Shown here in pieces: positions 51,646 through 59,360 of a stretch of 64,000 nt of DNA; positions within the stretch are counted from its first letter, which is position 1; every line of letters starts with the position of its first letter. The notes under the pieces were generated by a model. That model worked only from the letters and a program-made list of their open reading frames with translations. It was not told where the DNA came from and did no database searches. This DNA comes from Candidatus Gastranaerophilales bacterium (GTDB lineage Bacteria; Cyanobacteriota; Vampirovibrionia; Gastranaerophilales; Gastranaerophilaceae): contig CALUYB010000004.1 in assembly GCA_944324905.1 (NCBI GenBank), positions 79,291-143,290 on the forward strand, written 5' to 3'. The translations under genes were made by a program, and so were the position numbers.

Positions 51646-52035
51646 ATGAAGAAATTTTTAATAGTTATACTTATAATAACATTCTTTCCGACAGTATCAT
51701 TTGCTATCGGTACAAAAGATACAATGAAGAGAATTATGGATAGTTGGATTGGCGAAAATATAGAAACTGTTATAGACCACTGGGGCTATCCTACGCAAGA
51801 AAAAACAATCGCTGGAAAAAAACTGTATTATTGGATAAATAGTTCTTATAATGTTTCTGGTAATCAGTATGGAGTTTATGGCGGTGAGTCAACTTGCAAT
51901 AGAATTCTAGAGGTTGATAAAAACAACAATGTTATAAAATGGCAGTGGGAAGGCAATAGCTGTCCTGCAACATATTTTACGGGTAAGAAGTTTGTAAATC
52001 CTAATAATAATCCTTGGAGAAAAAAGGATAGATAG
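51646..52035 (+). CDS. Secreted protein of unknown function
   Basis: The 129-residue protein has a clear signal peptide, MKKFLIVILIITFFPTVSFA, with cleavage likely after Ala20. The mature part contains IGENIETVIDHWGYPTQEK, similar in rhythm to the SmpA/BamE-like 'G...V...G.P' fold, and two Cys (STCNR and GNSCPA) that could form a disulfide. AGAGG precedes the ATG. It is cargo of the element, just upstream of a membrane-anchored protein gene; the function is unknown. Confidence 0.6.
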   Translation: MKKFLIVILIITFFPTVSFAIGTKDTMKRIMDSWIGENIETVIDHWGYPTQEKTIAGKKLYYWINSSYNVSGNQYGVYGGESTCNRILEVDKNNNVIKWQWEGNSCPATYFTGKKFVNPNNNPWRKKDR

Positions 52036-52056
52036 TATCTATAAGAGTGGTGATTT

Positions 52057-52458
52057 ATGAAAAGTGTGTTAAAGAATTTATTAATATTTATTGCTGGCAT
52101 GATAACAATGTTCATTATTATGGTTGTAACAGGTATTTTAATGCATACGTCTAACAATGGGAATTATCCTGGTTTGACAATATTTGAAGAAGAAGGTAAA
52201 TGTTTAAATGCCAAACAATTGCAAGTTATGCAAACATTAGAACCCAATATGGCACTTTCTATTGCTAAATCTCAACCAAACTCAATATATGACCCTAATG
52301 AAATACTGGTTTTATTGTTAGGAGATGACACAACCAGCAATTATTATGATGACCTTAAAATTAATATTCCTAAAGGGAAGTGTGCTAAGCAAATTGGAAC
52401 TTATCAATATGAAGCAAAAATGGGTATTAAAACTGTTCCAGCTGTAACTATAAAGTAA
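52057..52458 (+). CDS. Membrane-anchored protein of unknown function
   Basis: The 133-residue protein has one N-terminal membrane helix (residues 8-28, LLIFIAGMITMFIIMVVTGIL) and a soluble domain of about 100 residues with two Cys (GKCLNA and KGKCAKQ). A NSIYDPNEILVLLLGDDTTS segment is the most distinctive part. No family is recognised. GAGTGGTG lies upstream as a possible Shine-Dalgarno. It lies 21 bases after the secreted-protein gene and directly before the broken NERD gene, so all three probably share a transcript. Confidence 0.55.
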   Translation: MKSVLKNLLIFIAGMITMFIIMVVTGILMHTSNNGNYPGLTIFEEEGKCLNAKQLQVMQTLEPNMALSIAKSQPNSIYDPNEILVLLLGDDTTSNYYDDLKINIPKGKCAKQIGTYQYEAKMGIKTVPAVTIK

Positions 52459-52460
52459 TT

Positions 52461-53167
52461 ATGGAAGATATCATTCTAGTTAGTGTAATAGTAGCTATTC
52501 TTATAATTATACCTATAATTCGGTTTGTATTACAATATACCGAGTATAAAAATAGTCATTATTATAGAACGACACAAAATTCTTACTGGTCTGTATTTGC
52601 TGACAGTGGTAAGTATGGGGAATATAGTTTATATCAATATTTACAACCATTTGAGTCGATTGGTTGTAAATATTGATATAAACTATATATACCACTAGAA
52701 AACGGGAAAACAACCGAAGTCGATATTATAATGTTTCACCCTAAAGGTCTATTTGTCATTGAAAGTAAAAATTATAGTGGCTGGATATTTGGTCATGAGC
52801 GTCAAAAAATGTGGACTCAAACGCTACCTATTAGTTATGGCGAAAGCCATAAGGAGCGTTTTTATAATCCGATTATGCAGAATGCAACTCATGTCAGAAG
52901 TATAAGAAGATTAGTTGATGACAGAATACCCATATATTCAGTAATTGCCTTTTCTGATAAATGCACATTAAAGAAAGTAACAGTTAAAGTAATAATATTA
53001 TTGTAACTTATTATAGCCAACTTTTAGCTAATTTAAAGTTAAAATTAGCTGAAATAACTACTAACAGTACAATTTATCCAGATTTAATCGATGAAACATA
53101 CATAAAACTATTGCCTTATTCACAGGTTAGCGAACATGTTAAATGGAAACACATTGCGGAGAAGTGA
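52461..53167 (+). pseudogene. NERD-domain (nuclease-related) membrane protein gene, disrupted
   Basis: The frame starts with a membrane helix (ILVSVIVAILIIIPIIRFVL) and continues GKYGEYSLYQYL, is broken by an in-frame TGA at 52674, resumes in the same frame as YIPLENGKTTEVDIIMFHP, then HPKGLFVIESKNYSGWIFG and ERFYNPIMQNATHVRS, all typical of NERD proteins, and loses frame near 52986 where an AAAA run appears to have lost one A. The remaining C-terminus (NNIIVTYYSQLLANLKLKLA) runs in the shifted frame to 53167. Two independent lesions make it a pseudogene. NERD proteins are thought to be nucleases or DNA-processing enzymes. Confidence 0.8.
52622..52688. repeat. Perfect 28-bp inverted repeat inside the NERD gene
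   Basis: 52622-52649 and 52661-52688 are exact reverse complements around an 11-base centre. The right arm contains the in-frame TGA that breaks the gene. Flanking NERD homology continues on both sides at normal spacing, so this is not an inserted element. Confidence 0.9.
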
Positions 53168-53172
53168 AACAG

Positions 53173-53201
53173 TTGAGAAAATCTCCGATTTATGCTATAA
53201 T
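53173..53201 (+). promoter_or_regulatory. Strong sigma-70 promoter upstream of the large recombinase
   Basis: TTGAGA and TATAAT are spaced by exactly 17 bases. The start would be near 53208, giving a leader of about 125 to 310 bases that contains hairpins (GGGC-AAA-GCCC, CCTA-TTA-TAGG) before the recombinase gene. Confidence 0.75.
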
Positions 53202-53332
53202 TGTTTTGTAGAAAGAGTAAACACACACCGTTACAATAACACCTAGCGAGGGTTAGGAATAAAAAGCGGTCAACGGCTTAGGGCAAAGCCCATGTAAGAC
53301 CTATTATAGGCTAAGTCTGTTTAGTAGTAAAA

Positions 53333-53527
53333 GTGATTAAACCCAAGTGGGTTTATTTTTGCTGTTTACTGGAACAGGCAAAGCAAATGAAAGGGTCATT
53401 TGATTTTAATGGGCTAAAGGTAAGTATTGAGGACTATACACCCATTTTAGAAGAAATCGACGAAAATGAATTCGTCAATTTTGTTGTAGAATTATTTTAT
53501 GTTGAAAGCGAGGGACAGAATGGTTAA
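53333..53527 (+). CDS. Small protein coupled to the large serine recombinase
   Basis: The frame encodes 64 residues from a GTG at 53333, or 46 from an ATG at 53387 (MKGSFDFNGLKVSIEDYTPI). It is acidic and has no membrane segment. It overlaps the recombinase start by eight bases, a coupling that suggests a joint role. Small proteins encoded next to large serine recombinases are sometimes recombination directionality factors or transcriptional partners, but nothing in the sequence proves that here. Confidence 0.45.
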   Translation: MIKPKWVYFCCLLEQAKQMKGSFDFNGLKVSIEDYTPILEEIDENEFVNFVVELFYVESEGQNG

Positions 53528-55235
53528 AAAAGCTGTTTATTATGGTAGAGTATCCACAGAAGAACAAGCATTGACTGGGTACAGCCTCGATATGCAGAAA
53601 GAAAAGTGCCTTGAATGGGCAAAGAACAATGATTGTGAAATTGTCGAATTTTTTGAAGATAGGGGAAAATCAGGGTCAAGCTATAAAAACTTAAAGAGTT
53701 TACAAGCTCTAAATAAGTATATTAGAAAGAATAGAATACAGTGTGTAATAGTTTGGAAAATCGACAGATTAAGTCGTAACATTGCAGATTTCTATGCACA
53801 TACATACAAAAACCTCTCTGATTTGGAAATGACGCTTTATTCTGTTACTGACCCTATAACAGATTTAATGAACGACAGTCAAACGGTATTAGGTTGTTTG
53901 CTGGGTGTAGCAACCGATGAGGTTTTAAATACAAAAAAACGTACTAAGGCAACAATGCTTCACCGCGCACAACAAGGCTATTTGATGGGGAAAGCCCCTA
54001 TAGGCTACCTAAACAAACAGGTAAATGGACATGGGATAATCGTTAAAGACGAAAAGAATGCACCGCATATAGTGAAAATATTTTCACTATATGGGAGTGG
54101 TCAACATACTATGAAGTCTATATCATTAGAGGTATACAAGGACGGTTTCCATGATAAAAATGGCAAGCCGTACCCTGCTCGCAAAATAGAACATATATTA
54201 AAAAATATTGTATATACCGGTAAAATAAAGTATGGCAAAAATGAGGACGGCACGGACAGAATAATCCAAGGGAAACATGAACCTATAGTACCATTATCTT
54301 TGTTCAACAAAGTCCAATCACTCCGTAGGAATGACGGACAGCCATACGCTACCCATACCGATAAAACATACTCTAAAATGATTAGATGTACTTGCGGTTG
54401 TTTTCTTACAGGCTATCACTCAAAAGGGGCGCATAATAGCGGTGATTACATTTATTATAAGTGCCATAACCGAAAGCAAGCCCATATTCACATAAAGGGG
54501 ATAAAACAAGAAACTCTGGACGAAACTTTTAACAGTATTTTTGCCGAAATTCATATACCTAAAAAAGTGGTAGAACTGATAAAACCGAAACTCGTTAAAG
54601 CATTAGATGAAATATATTCAACGGAAAACCAAGTGTATATGTCTAATGCTAAGCGTTTGACAGAACTTAATACACTTATGAAGACATCTAATGAGGAACG
54701 ATTACTAGGATGTTCACATCTAAGCAATGAAGAATTCGACCGCCAAATGCAGGAATGGCAGGACGAAAAGATAATGTTATCAGAGAATAACAAAACCGCT
54801 GCTAAAGTAAATAAAACTGTTTATAGTAACATTGATACACTCATGAAATTCCTGTCAAACATAGGAGATACCTACAAAAACGCCAGTATTGAAAATAAGC
54901 AAAGATTACTACGCATGGTATGTGATAAAGTCACTTATGATACGGAAACGGAAGAATTAACGGTTAAATTAAAGCCGATTTTTCAAGCTTTGAGAATTAT
55001 CAAAGATAATGAACATTTGTGTTCTAAAAAAGTTACAACCCTGCCAAAGGTAAGCAGTAAAACGGTTTTAGACTATCTGACAAAAAATATAGAAATTTCG
55101 TTGAAAAATAAAGTTACAACCCTGAAAAAGCTCTCTATAACTGAAAAAGAGCCTACTAACGAGACTCTTTTTGTAAATGGGGCGGGTGATGGGGTTCGAA
55201 CCCACGAATATCGGAACCACAATCCGAGGCCTTAA
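53520..55235 (+). CDS. Large serine recombinase (site-specific integrase of the element)
   Basis: The 571-residue enzyme has the resolvase-type catalytic domain (AVYYGRVSTEEQ, nucleophile Ser12; IVWKIDRLSRN), a recombinase domain (LMGKAPIGYL, GKIKYGKNEDGT), a zinc ribbon (IRCTCGCF with YYKCHN) and a coiled coil (about residues 355-440). I start at 53520, after GAGGGAC. Its last codons run into the tRNA-His gene in antisense: GDGVRTHEYRNHNPRP is tRNA sequence. The attachment core is crossed at codon 553, so the integrated form has a host-derived C-terminus. It would catalyse integration at, and with a partner excision from, tRNA-His. Confidence 0.9.
   Translation: MVKKAVYYGRVSTEEQALTGYSLDMQKEKCLEWAKNNDCEIVEFFEDRGKSGSSYKNLKSLQALNKYIRKNRIQCVIVWKIDRLSRNIADFYAHTYKNLSDLEMTLYSVTDPITDLMNDSQTVLGCLLGVATDEVLNTKKRTKATMLHRAQQGYLMGKAPIGYLNKQVNGHGIIVKDEKNAPHIVKIFSLYGSGQHTMKSISLEVYKDGFHDKNGKPYPARKIEHILKNIVYTGKIKYGKNEDGTDRIIQGKHEPIVPLSLFNKVQSLRRNDGQPYATHTDKTYSKMIRCTCGCFLTGYHSKGAHNSGDYIYYKCHNRKQAHIHIKGIKQETLDETFNSIFAEIHIPKKVVELIKPKLVKALDEIYSTENQVYMSNAKRLTELNTLMKTSNEERLLGCSHLSNEEFDRQMQEWQDEKIMLSENNKTAAKVNKTVYSNIDTLMKFLSNIGDTYKNASIENKQRLLRMVCDKVTYDTETEELTVKLKPIFQALRIIKDNEHLCSKKVTTLPKVSSKTVLDYLTKNIEISLKNKVTTLKKLSITEKEPTNETLFVNGAGDGVRTHEYRNHNPRP
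55144..55172 (-). terminator. Terminator of tRNA-His, located inside the recombinase coding end
   Basis: On the minus strand AAAAAGAG and CTCTTTTT form the stem just after the tRNA 3' end. On the plus strand the same bases encode residues of the recombinase (KEPTNETLF). A hairpin of the same form precedes each att-like copy on the left side. Confidence 0.75.
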
Positions 55236-55254
55236 CCACTTGGCGACACCCGCC
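55178..55254 (-). tRNA. tRNA-His (anticodon GTG), attachment site
   Basis: The cloverleaf is complete: acceptor GCGGGTG/CACCCGC with the extra G at -1 pairing C73 (the tRNA-His hallmark), a D arm, anticodon stem TCGGA/TCCGA around TTGTGGT, T arm GTGGG-TTCGAAC-CCCAT, and an encoded CCA. The last nine bases (CCCGCCCCA) are the shared core of the integrated element. Confidence 0.95.
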
Positions 55255-55262
55255 ATAAAATT

Positions 55263-55291
55263 AATATATTTCAAACAAAAACATAATTCAA
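55263..55291 (-). promoter_or_regulatory. Promoter of tRNA-His
   Basis: On the minus strand TTGAAT and TATATT are 17 bases apart, ending nine bases before the mature tRNA 5' end. It is divergent from rnhC, whose TATAAT lies at 55301-55306. Confidence 0.7.
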
Positions 55292-55312
55292 GATTTTTGA
55301 TATAATAATTAA

Positions 55313-56179
55313 ATGAATACATACAGTGCAAAATTTGACACATCCAAAACACAAGAGTACAAAGCGCTTTTTGAAAAAGAAAACGCGGCTTTTTCAACCC
55401 CTCAATACATGTACTTCCAAGCCCGTGGAGAGGGCTTTACCGCCTCATTTTATCAAAGCGGTAAATTTGTAATTCAGGGCAAAAACACAGACAAAATAAT
55501 CTCAAAATACTTTGGAGAAAATCCAGCACCACAAGAAAATATTTTAAACATCCCCTATCCGCACATAGGAATAGATGAATCAGGCAAGGGTGATTTCTTT
55601 GGCCCGCTTGTAATTGCAGGGGCATATTTAACATCAGAAAATGCAAAAGAGCTTGAAAAATTAGGTGTTTGCGACTCTAAAAAATTAACTGACAAAAAAA
55701 TTCTTGAACTTGAAAAACAAATAAAATCAATTTCAATTTTTGAAGTTATAACAATAAACCCGAAAAAATACAACGAACTTTATTCAAATTTTAAAAATTT
55801 AAACAGATTACTTGCCTGGGGGCATGCGACGGTTCTAGAAAATTTGATAAAAAAAACAGACGCTAAAATTGCTATCTCAGACCAATTTGCGGCAAATGAA
55901 AATGTTATTTTATCCGCACTAAAAGAAAAAGGTAAAACTATAAAATTAATACAACAAACAAAAGCAGAGGCCGACACTGCCGTTGCAGCAGCCTCAATCC
56001 TTGCACGCGCGGAATTTGTAAAAAGAATTTCAAGCCTTTCTTATGATTATGAAATTAATTTTAAAAAAGGCTGCAACAGTGAAGTTTTAGCGCAAGCAAA
56101 AGAAATTGCGCAAAAATTTGGCAAGGAAGAACTAAAAAACCTTGCAAAAACACACTTTAAGACGTATGAGAGTGTATAA
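55313..56179 (+). CDS. rnhC: Ribonuclease HIII
   Basis: RNase HIII cuts RNA in RNA-DNA hybrids. The 288-residue protein has the family's N-terminal TBP-like domain (about residues 1-85) and a catalytic domain starting IGIDESGKGDFFGPL; the DEGKGD-type Asp-Glu pair is the HIII hallmark. Later acidic residues lie in VCDSKKL, ISDQFA and KAEADTAVAAAS. TATAAT ends six bases before the ATG and there is no Shine-Dalgarno, so the message is probably leaderless. Its 3' end overlaps the phosphohexomutase gene by 23 bases. Confidence 0.93.
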   Translation: MNTYSAKFDTSKTQEYKALFEKENAAFSTPQYMYFQARGEGFTASFYQSGKFVIQGKNTDKIISKYFGENPAPQENILNIPYPHIGIDESGKGDFFGPLVIAGAYLTSENAKELEKLGVCDSKKLTDKKILELEKQIKSISIFEVITINPKKYNELYSNFKNLNRLLAWGHATVLENLIKKTDAKIAISDQFAANENVILSALKEKGKTIKLIQQTKAEADTAVAAASILARAEFVKRISSLSYDYEINFKKGCNSEVLAQAKEIAQKFGKEELKNLAKTHFKTYESV

Positions 56180-57548
56180 AATCTTTTATTTTATCCAAAG
56201 TTTCAATGCTGTCTGATTCTATATAAAACCTCAAAAGCGGCTCTGTGCCTGATGGACGCATTAATACCCAACTCAGTTTTTCTTCGCCCAAGTAAAATTT
56301 TGCCCCGTCGATTTTTAAAACATCATAAATATGAAGCCCTGCTATATCAAACATTTGCAAGAACTTTTGCTGCAAATTGCACATTTGGTCTTTATTTTCA
56401 AGTTTTACATCTACCCTATCGCAGTAAAAATTAACATTTGCAAATTCTAAAAGCTCCTCTCTGATACGATATAGCGGTTTTTGCAGTTTTGATACCATTT
56501 CTAAAATCAAAAGATTTGCATAAATTCCATCTTTTTCAGGGATGTGCTCCCCTGTTGATAAACCGCCCGAGTCCTCTCCTGCAAGGATTGTTTCATTTTC
56601 CCTCATTTTTTCACTCAACCATTTAAAGCCTACAGGAGTTGTTATTGTTTCTATACCAAGCTTATCTGCCACAACATCAACAAGAGCGCTCACACCAACA
56701 GTTTTAATCATTTTGCCTTTTGCGTTTTTATTTTCAACCAAATATTTTAATAAAATCGCAAGTATTTCATTTGGTGAAACCCATTGCCCGTTTTCGTCTA
56801 TAACGCCGTATCTGTCGGCATCTCCGTCATTTGCAAAAGTCAGCATGCCTGCCTTTTTATGCTTCATAAACTTTTCTTTAGGTTCAGGCAAAAAGCCGCC
56901 AAAATTAGGATCATAATGGTTGTTTACAATTTCAAAATTTACACCTTGTCTTTTTAAAATCTCGTCAAATGTACCTATCGAAGCACTAAAAAGCCCGTCA
57001 AATATGAATTTTACATTGGCTTTTTTTATTGCCTCAAAGTCAATTAAATTTTTAATATGTGAAAAATAAACCTCTCTAAAATCAGAATTTATAAGCCCGC
57101 CTTTGATTTCAGATATTGGCGCAGCGTAATTTTGCTCAATATTTTTAACAATTTCATCAGTTATTTGTTTTGTTGCAGGCCCGCCGTAATTAGGAATAAA
57201 TTTCATCCCCAGATAAATTTTAGGATTATGCGAGGCTGTAAACATAATTGCACCTGCAGAATTTTTGGCAACCGTTGCAGCATAAGCTACAACAGGGGTA
57301 GGGCAAACACAATTAGAGAGCATTACATCATATCCTGCATTTAAAAGTATGCCTGTACAAAAACGTGCAAACTCATCTGCCATAAACCTTGGATCATAAG
57401 CGATTAAGACAGATTTTTTGTCAGGTACAAAATCTTTTAAATATTTTATTATGCCATGGGTTATTTTTTCTACGTTTTCAAATGTAAAATCACGTGCAAT
57501 AATTCCTCTAAAACCATCTGTTCCAAATTCGATTTTTTTTGTTGCCAT
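56157..57548 (-). CDS. Phosphoglucomutase/phosphomannomutase family enzyme
   Basis: The 463-residue alpha-D-phosphohexomutase interconverts hexose 1- and 6-phosphates. Domain motifs in order are FGTDGFRGII, the phosphoserine loop TASHNP, the metal loop FANDGDADRYGV, the sugar-binding loop GEDSGGLS and the phosphate-binding loop MRPSGTEPLLRFY. Glucosamine, glucose or mannose specificity is not certain. I start at 57548 (MATKKIEFG, GGA upstream) rather than 57563. It may feed both glycogen-type and surface-glycan pathways represented nearby. Confidence 0.92.
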   Translation of the reverse strand: MATKKIEFGTDGFRGIIARDFTFENVEKITHGIIKYLKDFVPDKKSVLIAYDPRFMADEFARFCTGILLNAGYDVMLSNCVCPTPVVAYAATVAKNSAGAIMFTASHNPKIYLGMKFIPNYGGPATKQITDEIVKNIEQNYAAPISEIKGGLINSDFREVYFSHIKNLIDFEAIKKANVKFIFDGLFSASIGTFDEILKRQGVNFEIVNNHYDPNFGGFLPEPKEKFMKHKKAGMLTFANDGDADRYGVIDENGQWVSPNEILAILLKYLVENKNAKGKMIKTVGVSALVDVVADKLGIETITTPVGFKWLSEKMRENETILAGEDSGGLSTGEHIPEKDGIYANLLILEMVSKLQKPLYRIREELLEFANVNFYCDRVDVKLENKDQMCNLQQKFLQMFDIAGLHIYDVLKIDGAKFYLGEEKLSWVLMRPSGTEPLLRFYIESDSIETLDKIKDFIHSHTS

Positions 57549-57577
57549 ATTAATTCCAATCATAATAAAATAATCAT

Positions 57578-58411
57578 ATGGATAATTCTATCAAAAAAAT
57601 ACTTTTTTTAGGACCAAAAGGAACCTATAGCCAGTTTGCCTGCGATAAATTTAGGGAAAAACTTGGTTTAAATCAAGACTTTGAGCCTGTTTCAACAATT
57701 ACAAAAATTATTGACATAGTTGATAATGACCCCGAGCTTGCGGCAGTTTTACCTATTGAAAATTCCATCGAAGGCATTGTAAGAGCCACGCTGGATGGTC
57801 TTTTTAGCGCAAAAAATGGTGTAAAAATTCAAGCGCAAACGCAAATTCCTATTCAAAATTGCCTTATTTCCTATTCAAAAAAAGAAGAAATAACACACAT
57901 TATCTCGCACCCACAGCCGCTTTCACAGTGTCAAAACTATATTAGTGCAAATTTCTCAAAAGACATTATTTTAGAAGGCGCATCATCAACAGCTTATGCC
58001 ACAATGTCGCTAAAAGAAAAGGGCAAAGGCTGGGCATCAATAGGTAATGAGTATTGCGCAAAAATGCTTAATATCCCTGTTTTAGAAAAAAATATAAACG
58101 ATAATAAAGATAATCAAACACGCTTTGTACTTGTTTCAAGGGTCGATTTTAATTTTAAAAATAAAACGAGAACATCCCTTGTTTTTTCAACAAAACAAGA
58201 ACCGGGGGCGTTAGTTAAAGCACTTGAAGTTTTTAAAAAATATAACATTGATTTAATTTACATTGAAAGCCGTCCCTCTAAAAGAGTTTTGGGGGAATAT
58301 AACTTTTTTGTTGATATTGATAAAAACATTGATGAGTTGAAAAATGTGCTTGATGATTTAGAAAAAGTTACACAGTACTACAAAATTTTAGGCAGCTACC
58401 CTGTGGTATAA
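57578..58411 (+). CDS. pheA: Prephenate dehydratase with ACT domain
   Basis: The enzyme converts prephenate to phenylpyruvate in phenylalanine synthesis. The 277-residue product has LGPKGTYSQFA, PIENSIEGIVRATLDGL, the catalytic-site NQTRFVLVS (TRF motif) and a C-terminal ACT domain with the Phe-binding ESRPSKRVLGEYNFFVDI. There is no chorismate mutase domain. TAAAAT lies six bases before the ATG, so leaderless expression is predicted. The next gene starts two bases after its stop. Confidence 0.94.
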   Translation: MDNSIKKILFLGPKGTYSQFACDKFREKLGLNQDFEPVSTITKIIDIVDNDPELAAVLPIENSIEGIVRATLDGLFSAKNGVKIQAQTQIPIQNCLISYSKKEEITHIISHPQPLSQCQNYISANFSKDIILEGASSTAYATMSLKEKGKGWASIGNEYCAKMLNIPVLEKNINDNKDNQTRFVLVSRVDFNFKNKTRTSLVFSTKQEPGALVKALEVFKKYNIDLIYIESRPSKRVLGEYNFFVDIDKNIDELKNVLDDLEKVTQYYKILGSYPVV

Positions 58412-58412
58412 A

Positions 58413-59351
58413 ATGCAAAAAATTCTTAACGTTGATTTTATTAATAAAGATGGTCGCACAATACCCAGATTATATTTTCTAGGAATATCACATAAATTTA
58501 ACTCCATGGATTTTTCTGAAAAGAATGTTATTTTCTACTGGAAGGAAATTTTTGACAAATATTTTGAAGAAAATAATATAGAATATAAAATTAACAACTT
58601 AAAAAACAATCTAGATAAAATTTCTTGCGAATACATTGATAATTTCATAAAACTATATAAATATATAAATAAACCCTACTTTAAAAACCCATGGACAAAA
58701 TATGATAGAGTTTTATTTAAAAAACTAGATAATTTTTTAAAAACTTTTAAACAGCCATTTGCAGATATATTAAAAATAAATCCTTTTTCATATATGCAAG
58801 CTTATGGATTGTGTGATTTACCAAAAGATGTATTTGAGCAAATAAATGGAAAAATAATAATTGATGGTGGTGCTTTAAATGGCGATACTGCCATAATATT
58901 TCATAATTATTTTCCAAATAGTCCAGTACACGCATATGAACCACTGACTGAAAATTTCAAAGAAATGGGAAAATTCCTTGAAGTAGATAACTGTAATGAC
59001 AAAATTATCCCAATAAAAAAAGGGCTCAGCAATAAAGAACAAATTATCGAAATTAAATATAACTACACAGAAACAGCTCAAGTTGTACCAATCGACAAAG
59101 AATACCAGAATTCCAGTGCTGTTGGTTTAATTAAGCTTGATACAGAAGGCTACGAAAGTAATATAATAGAGGGTGCTAAAGAAATAATAAAAAGAGATAA
59201 GCCTGTACTTGTTGTTGCTATTTACCATACACCTGAAGACTTTTTTGAGCTAAAAGATAAAATAAAATCTTTAAATCCTGATTATAAATTTATGATCAGA
59301 AGAAGCGAACCTATAATACCAATGGCTGATTTGATTCTTATTGCTTATTAA
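58413..59351 (+). CDS. FkbM-family methyltransferase
   Basis: The 312-residue protein has a C-terminal FkbM-type methyltransferase: IIIDGGALNGDTAIIF (SAM motif), VHAYEPLTENF and LIKLDTEGYESNIIEGA, a wording typical of enzymes that O-methylate sugars in surface polysaccharides. The first 130 residues are unrecognised. It starts two bases after pheA and so shares its transcript. It is more AT-rich than pheA, in keeping with the variable surface-polysaccharide genes that follow. Confidence 0.82.
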   Translation: MQKILNVDFINKDGRTIPRLYFLGISHKFNSMDFSEKNVIFYWKEIFDKYFEENNIEYKINNLKNNLDKISCEYIDNFIKLYKYINKPYFKNPWTKYDRVLFKKLDNFLKTFKQPFADILKINPFSYMQAYGLCDLPKDVFEQINGKIIIDGGALNGDTAIIFHNYFPNSPVHAYEPLTENFKEMGKFLEVDNCNDKIIPIKKGLSNKEQIIEIKYNYTETAQVVPIDKEYQNSSAVGLIKLDTEGYESNIIEGAKEIIKRDKPVLVVAIYHTPEDFFELKDKIKSLNPDYKFMIRRSEPIIPMADLILIAY

Positions 59352-59360
59352 TCTAAAAAA

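Larger units (their letters stand above)
48717..55181. mobile_element. Integrative element inserted at the 3' end of tRNA-His
   Basis: The element is bounded by TGGGGCGGG cores at 48728 and 55178. It carries, left to right, a small protein, a small serine resolvase, a GC-rich hairpin region, a minus-strand operon with a ribbon-helix-helix-like protein, two exported or membrane proteins, a broken NERD gene, a small ORF and a large serine recombinase abutting the right core. No replication initiator, relaxase or capsid gene was recognised, so it may be a mobilisable or defective element. Its right end restores the tRNA 3' end and supplies a terminator hairpin. Confidence 0.7.

Noticed and set aside
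53208..53333. Possible cyclic-di-GMP riboswitch
   Set aside because: GGGCAAAGCCC resembles a fragment of the GEMM consensus, but the second conserved half and tetraloop receptor are missing.
55068..55397. Minus-strand open frame of 109 codons including AGVAKWLRPRIVVPIF
   Set aside because: This is the tRNA-His gene read as protein; phrases such as GSNPITRPI are a well-known artefact of tRNA-containing frames.
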